Positions 59,631-64,000 of a stretch of DNA of 64,000 nt are shown in pieces; positions within the stretch are counted from its first letter, which is position 1; each line of letters opens with the position of its first letter. Location of the stretch: positions 48,660 through 112,659 of the forward strand of contig NZ_FMZO01000017.1 of assembly GCF_900101395.1 (NCBI RefSeq), written 5' to 3'. Below the pieces are notes generated by a model. The model did no database searches and had not been told where the DNA came from. It saw nothing but the letters and a program-made list of their open reading frames with translations. A program made the translations under genes and the position numbers. The DNA comes from Niabella drilacis (GTDB lineage Bacteria > Bacteroidota > Bacteroidia > Chitinophagales > Chitinophagaceae).

Positions 59631-61433
59631 ATGGCAAAGGTACAATACCATTTAACGCTCCTGCTATTTTTATGGACGGGCTTTTATGCCGCCTCCCAGG
59701 ACCGGTATGCCCTGAAGATTGATCCGGTTGATAAAGACAGTAATTTTATTAAAAAAGACCTTGCCATTAAAACGGATTTCATCAACCGGGATGATTGCCG
59801 TCAGTATACAGGGCAGCTGCTTTCCCTGTTGCAGGCCAGGGGGTATGTAACGGCATCCGTCGACTCACTCCGGTTCGATTCCACCGCTGCTTATATGCAG
59901 CTTTTCGTTGGGAGCCCTTACACCTGGGAATCGCTCAGCACCTCTGAAGAAAGCCTTAAATGGCTTGCCCTGGTTGGCTATGATGCACGCCTGTTCACCG
60001 GCAGGTCACTGGATTATGAGCAGCTGGAAAATATTCAGCAGCGCATGCTCACGTGGTTTGAGAACCACGGTTACCCATTTGCAAAGATATCCCTCCAGGC
60101 GTTACAGATCAATGACCATAAGGTATCCGGCCAGCTGCAGGTTCAGCCGGGTCCCCTGTACAGGGTGGACAGCATCCGGATCACAGGAAACGCGAAGCTC
60201 AGCAACGATTATCTCCAAAATTACCTGGATCTTAAAAATGGTTCTGTTTACAATAAGGAAAAACTGCAACGCATCAGTGCAGAACTTAAAAAGCTCAATT
60301 ATATTGAAGAAACCTATCCCCCCCGGGTTTACTGGGGAAGTACGGGAGGAATTGTAGAACTGTTCCTGCAGCAGAAAAAAAGCAACCAGGTCAACTTTAT
60401 TGTTGGTTTTTTGCCCAACAGCACTGCCGCTCCCTCAAAAAAACTGCTGATCACCGGCGAAGGACTGCTCAATCTTAAGAACGCACTGGGCGGCGGGGAA
60501 AGTATCGGCCTGGTATGGCAAAAACTGGAGGCAGCCTCCCAACGGCTGAATGCAGCCTTCCTGCAGCCCTACCTGTTCCGGTCGCGCTTTGGATTTGACC
60601 TGGCGCTGGATATGCTGAAGCGCGACTCCAGCTATCTCAACTTTGAATACCGCATCGGTACGCAGTATACCATTAATACCCGGCAAACAGCCAAGCTCTT
60701 TTACAACCAGTTCTCAACGATCATTAATACGATTGACAAGAATACGTTACTGCAAACCCGTAAACTGCCCGCCGAAGCAGCCGTCAGTATTTCAAATATC
60801 GGGGCAGAGTACCAGATCAACACTACCAATTATATTTTTAACCCGGTATCGGGACTGGATATCCGGTTTACCGGGACCGCCGGCAATAAAAAAATAAAAA
60901 AGAACAGCCAGATACTGGATCTGGAGGATCCGGAAGACCCGCTTTTTGACTTTGCCAGCCTTTATGACACAGTAAAACTTCAGTCCACACAGGTACGTGT
61001 GCTGCTGTCTGCCGCCAATTATTTTCCGCTTTCCGCGCACGGCACCAGCACCCTGAAAGCCGCGGTGCAGGGAGGGTATCTTACCGGGGATAATATTTTC
61101 CGGAACGAGCTGTTTCAAATTGGCGGATACCGGCTGCTGCGCGGGTTTGATGAGCAAAGCCAGTTCCTGTCGCGGTATGCCATTGGTACGCTGGAGTATC
61201 GGTACCTCGTGGGCGAAAACTCCTATCTCAACGCCTTTGCGGACGGCGGATGGGGCTACGATGGCAGCAGGGGTGTGCATCAGCACTATAACTTCCTGGG
61301 CATGGGTATTGGCCTGGCCTTCGAAACCAAGGCCGGCGTATTCAACCTGGCATGGGCCGTAGGAAAGCGGAACGATACCAGTTTCAACCTGCGGCAATCC
61401 AAGATCCATTTCGGGTTTATTAATTACTTTTAA
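59631..61433 (+). CDS. BamA/TamA-family outer-membrane protein
   Basis: 600 residues from ATG 59631 (the frame extends to 59550 but the signal peptide KVQYHLTLLLFLWTGFYAASQ begins here). The periplasmic part carries POTRA-like modules (about 25-260: LALIGYDARLF-like helices, YRVDSIRITGNAKLSNDYLQNYLDLKNGSVY, RISAELKKLNYIEETYPPRVYW), followed by a 16-strand-type barrel (about 275-600) with the surface-antigen end GGWGYDGSRGVHQHYNFLGMGIGLAFETKAGVFNLAWAVG (pieces), ending in F. It is shorter than BamA (about 900), with fewer POTRAs. Likely roles are insertion or translocation of outer-membrane proteins, but no partner is near. Confidence 0.87.
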   Translation: MAKVQYHLTLLLFLWTGFYAASQDRYALKIDPVDKDSNFIKKDLAIKTDFINRDDCRQYTGQLLSLLQARGYVTASVDSLRFDSTAAYMQLFVGSPYTWESLSTSEESLKWLALVGYDARLFTGRSLDYEQLENIQQRMLTWFENHGYPFAKISLQALQINDHKVSGQLQVQPGPLYRVDSIRITGNAKLSNDYLQNYLDLKNGSVYNKEKLQRISAELKKLNYIEETYPPRVYWGSTGGIVELFLQQKKSNQVNFIVGFLPNSTAAPSKKLLITGEGLLNLKNALGGGESIGLVWQKLEAASQRLNAAFLQPYLFRSRFGFDLALDMLKRDSSYLNFEYRIGTQYTINTRQTAKLFYNQFSTIINTIDKNTLLQTRKLPAEAAVSISNIGAEYQINTTNYIFNPVSGLDIRFTGTAGNKKIKKNSQILDLEDPEDPLFDFASLYDTVKLQSTQVRVLLSAANYFPLSAHGTSTLKAAVQGGYLTGDNIFRNELFQIGGYRLLRGFDEQSQFLSRYAIGTLEYRYLVGENSYLNAFADGGWGYDGSRGVHQHYNFLGMGIGLAFETKAGVFNLAWAVGKRNDTSFNLRQSKIHFGFINYF

Positions 61434-61564
61434 TTAGCGGGATGTGAAATGGGGATCCCGGCAGCTCCCATCGGGAGGGAAAATATAGAAACGGGACTTG
61501 AACACCGGGTATAAACACGGGATCTGCCGCTGAACTTTAAACATCAAACCTGGAACAAAGAAAG

Positions 61565-61572
61565 TACCTTTG
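61565..61572 (+). promoter_or_regulatory. -7 box of the S9 peptidase gene
   Basis: TACCTTTG followed by CA fits the Bacteroidota consensus; the ATG is 16 bases further on. Confidence 0.6.
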
Positions 61573-61588
61573 CACAAAATTTTTTCAC

Positions 61589-63496
61589 ATGAGAAAATTA
61601 TTCATTCTTCTATCTGCATTTTCTATGCTGAAAACAAACGCACAACAACACCTCACCCCGGAAACATTGCTAAAGCTGGGCCGGGTATCTGCCATCGGCA
61701 TTTCCAACGACCAGCAATCATTAATTTATAAAGTGTCCACTCCCAATATTGCCGAAAACAAAATGGACACGAAAGAATATGCCATACCGCTCTCCGGCGG
61801 TGCTGCGGCCGGGCTGACCAACGCAACCGATCTTGTAAAAAACAACCGTATTGCTCCCAACGGGCAGTATATCCTCAGCAGCGATGAAGTACTCCTGGAA
61901 AAAGTGCTGGGCAAAGATCTTTACCCGGAGCTGGACAAAACATCGGCACAGGTCTATACGGCGCTTAACTACCGCCATTGGGATAAATGGTTCGACGGGC
62001 GTTTCAGTCATGTGTTTTTTGCACCCTATGTAAACGGGCAGGCCGGCGAAAAAAAAGATATCATGCCCGGTGAGCCTTATTTCTGTCCCCAGCAACCCTT
62101 TGGCGGGGACGAGGACTTCATCTGGTCGCCGGATAGTAAAAAGATCGTCTATGTAACCAAGAAAAAGTTCGGCACCGATTACGCGGTAAGTACCAATACG
62201 GATATCTATGAATACGATATTGCTACCGGTACCACAAAAAATCTTACCGGAAGCAATAAAGGCTATGATGTAGCGCCAGCCTTCAGCAAACAGGGAAAAA
62301 TGGCCTGGCTGCAAATGAAAACAGCGGGCTATGAGGCAGACAAAAATGACCTGGTAGTAATGACCAATGGAACCACCGTAAACCTGACGGGGCATAATGA
62401 CCAGATCAACGTATCTTCCTTTACCTGGAGCAACGACGGTAAGAGCCTGTTTTTTATTGCCCCTATTAATGGAACCGAGCAGGTATTTTCGGTAAACGAC
62501 ATCGGTCTTACCCGTATGCTGCCCCGTATCCGGCAGCTTTCCAAGGGCGATTTTGACATCACTTCCATCATTGCCCAAACCGGTGAAGAGCTGATCGTAG
62601 CCCGGGAAACTATTTCGCGCGCTTCCGAAATTTATAAACTCAATATCAAAACCGGGCTGTTAACACAGCTTACCCATGTAAACGATGCGGCTTATGAAAA
62701 TATTGCCCCGGTAAAAACAGAGCGCCGCTGGGTTACCACCGCCGATAACAAAAAGATGATGGAATGGATCGTTTATCCTCCCGATTTTGATCCTTCCAAA
62801 AAATACCCGACACTGTTGTATTGCCAGGGAGGGCCGCAGTCTGCCACCACGCAGTTTTATTCCTACCGCTGGAACTTTCACCTGATGGCATCCCAGGGGT
62901 ATATCGTTGTGATCCCCTCCCGGCGCGGTATGCCGGGCTTTGGCACCCGGTGGAATGCCGAAGTGAGCAAAGACTGGGGTGGAAAGGTCCTGCAGGACTA
63001 CCTGGATGCCATTGACGATATTTCAAAAGAGCCTTTTGTGGATAAGGACCGCAGGGCTGCCGTGGGCGCCAGCTTTGGAGGCTATTCTGTTTTTGCACTG
63101 GCCGGCTGTCATCAAAAACGGTTCAAAACATTTATTGCACACGACGGCGTTTTTGACTTTACGGCTATGACCGGCACCACAGATGAGCTCTGGTTTGAAC
63201 AATGGGAGAAAGGCGGCTATTACTGGGAGAAAAATAATAAGGCAGCACAACGCTCCTACGCGGCTTCGCCGTTGAATTTCGTAGCTAACTGGGATACGCC
63301 GATCCTGATCGTTCAGGGAGGGAAAGACTACCGGGTACCCATCGAGCAGGGACAGGGCGCCTTCCAGGCCGCACAGTTAAGAGGCATTAAAAGTAAGTTC
63401 CTCTTCTTTCCGGACGAAAACCATTGGGTGCTGAAACCACAAAATGCAACGGTCTGGCAACGGGAATTTTTCGGCTGGCTCAGGGAAACACTATAG
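61589..63496 (+). CDS. S9-family serine peptidase (prolyl oligopeptidase-type)
   Basis: 635 residues with a signal peptide (KLFILLSAFSMLKTNA), so periplasmic. Residues about 25-385 form the beta-propeller with WD40-like PD40 repeats (FIWSPDSKKIVYVTKKKFG, FTWSNDGKSLFFI). The C-terminal alpha/beta-hydrolase domain has the catalytic Ser in GASFGGYSVF near 495, Asp in VQGGKDYRVP near 580 and His in PDENHWVLKP near 611. It should release dipeptides or act as an acyl-peptide or prolyl oligopeptidase on peptides. Single-gene unit. Confidence 0.93.
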   Translation: MRKLFILLSAFSMLKTNAQQHLTPETLLKLGRVSAIGISNDQQSLIYKVSTPNIAENKMDTKEYAIPLSGGAAAGLTNATDLVKNNRIAPNGQYILSSDEVLLEKVLGKDLYPELDKTSAQVYTALNYRHWDKWFDGRFSHVFFAPYVNGQAGEKKDIMPGEPYFCPQQPFGGDEDFIWSPDSKKIVYVTKKKFGTDYAVSTNTDIYEYDIATGTTKNLTGSNKGYDVAPAFSKQGKMAWLQMKTAGYEADKNDLVVMTNGTTVNLTGHNDQINVSSFTWSNDGKSLFFIAPINGTEQVFSVNDIGLTRMLPRIRQLSKGDFDITSIIAQTGEELIVARETISRASEIYKLNIKTGLLTQLTHVNDAAYENIAPVKTERRWVTTADNKKMMEWIVYPPDFDPSKKYPTLLYCQGGPQSATTQFYSYRWNFHLMASQGYIVVIPSRRGMPGFGTRWNAEVSKDWGGKVLQDYLDAIDDISKEPFVDKDRRAAVGASFGGYSVFALAGCHQKRFKTFIAHDGVFDFTAMTGTTDELWFEQWEKGGYYWEKNNKAAQRSYAASPLNFVANWDTPILIVQGGKDYRVPIEQGQGAFQAAQLRGIKSKFLFFPDENHWVLKPQNATVWQREFFGWLRETL

Positions 63497-63800
63497 TTTT
63501 CAACGGCCGGCTGTCAGCGGTTGTCCCATCTGTTTCAATTTTTAGCGACCTTCAAAAATATTAAGCCGGTGAAAAATGAAAAGGGTCCTTCTTGTGTAAG
63601 GGGATAACGGAACCTCAGGCACAAGATCTAACGCTCAACGTTATAATAAGCCGGCATCAAAATTATTTCTTTTCTCGGTCAGTGAGGACACTGACCGTGG
63701 AGTGGGCCGTGGTTTGTGTCCTCACCAATGCTATTAAAATAAGGCGTATAATCACCTTATGGGGAAAAACGCCTTATTTTGTGTTTGAAAACTAAAATAT
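63497..63800. other. Spacer with possible insertion-sequence end
   Basis: 304 bases between the S9 peptidase and the transposase-like start. Near 63677 a GTCAGTGAGGACACTGAC inverted stretch and a later GTGTCCTCACCAATG may belong to the left end of an insertion sequence. A hairpin AAATAAGGCG ... CGCCTTATTTT (about 63738-63780) follows. No credible gene. Confidence 0.5.
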
Positions 63801-64000
63801 ATGTCAAAAGTAACAAAATCTGAAGGAGCGCGCAGTAGCGAAGGCTCTAAAAAAAATCTTTTCTTTTGTTGAGCGCCCCGTTCTGGATAAGCAATATCTT
63901 AACCGTTCGGTTGATTTTACCCGTAACACCAAACTTAGCTTTTCATCCATTGTCCTGAAGATTGTTCATGGTTTTACCGATTCTGTGGAGTATGAACTAT
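63801..64000 (+). mobile_element. Probable IS4-type transposase N-terminus, frame broken at an A8 run, cut by window edge
   Basis: ATG 63801 opens SKVTKSEGARSSEGSKK and then meets a run of eight A residues (63849-63856); in the same frame a stop follows at once. In the frame obtained with seven A residues the sequence continues KIFSFVERPVLDKQYLNRSV, then DFTRNTKLSFSSIVLKIVHG and FTDSVEYEL to the end of the window. The FTRxxKLxFxxIVxxI block resembles the N-terminus of IS4-family DDE transposases of Bacteroidota. Either the gene is frameshifted (inactive) or the A-run allows slippage. The rest of the element lies beyond the window, so its length and right end are unknown. Confidence 0.5.

Noticed and set aside
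63592..63795. 67-residue frame before the transposase start
   Set aside because: It covers inverted repeats typical of an insertion-sequence end and has no protein features.

Overview
The window looks like chromosomal DNA of a Bacteroidota bacterium, most likely Chitinophagaceae (Niabella-like). I infer this from several TAnnTTTG promoter -7 boxes (before efp, glmM, uvrC, the NifS-type gene, the S9 peptidase and others), weak or absent Shine-Dalgarno sequences, TTG/GTG starts, LytTR regulators, and a type VI secretion system of the Bacteroidota type (T6SSiii: TssN/TssO/TssP instead of TssJ/L/M). No rRNA, tRNA or CRISPR array was found.

Region 1 (1-13 kb) is mostly housekeeping: the 3' part of gpmI, a RelE-type toxin-antitoxin pair, uvrC, a CBS/CorC membrane protein with a PAP2 phosphatase, an LTA-synthase-like sulfatase-fold enzyme, a GlmM-type mutase and a cysteine desulfurase. 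Two families of small non-coding mobile elements (MITEs) with clean target-site duplications lie between genes. One sits on the gpmI stop codon, and at 21.8-22.2 kb one family is nested inside the other.

Region 2 (13-33.7 kb) holds a collagen-like lipoprotein next to a LytTR regulator, an ABC exporter, a decayed antitoxin/PIN locus, an AAA ATPase, YifB/ComM, three secreted proteins of unknown function, a NarL-type two-component pair, a porin, EF-P with an arginine-type tip loop, accB-accC and a c-type cytochrome lipoprotein.

Region 3 (33.9-39.9 kb) is a four-gene signalling operon: a propeller sensor, two LytS-like kinases and a LytTR regulator. Two of the three kinase ATP-binding domains look degenerate.

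Region 4 (39.9-58.2 kb) is the T6SS, in two divergent operons. Leftward from 51 kb: vgrG, a DUF4123-type adaptor, PAAR, a 659-residue protein with a serine-less lipase-like elbow, an unknown 217-residue protein, tssB, hcp/tssD, tssC, then possibly a TraN/VirB9-like coiled-coil envelope protein and a lytic transglycosylase. Rightward: tssG, tssN, tssK, tssO, tssP, tssE, tssF. TssH/ClpV, TssQ and TssR are not recognisable here. The most novel candidates are the TraN-like protein with the transglycosylase, and the two orphan proteins between PAAR and TssB.

Region 5 (58.3-64 kb) has hemW, a POTRA/beta-barrel protein of the BamA/TamA type, an S9 family peptidase, and the 5' end of a probable IS4-type transposase with a run of eight A residues that breaks its frame.
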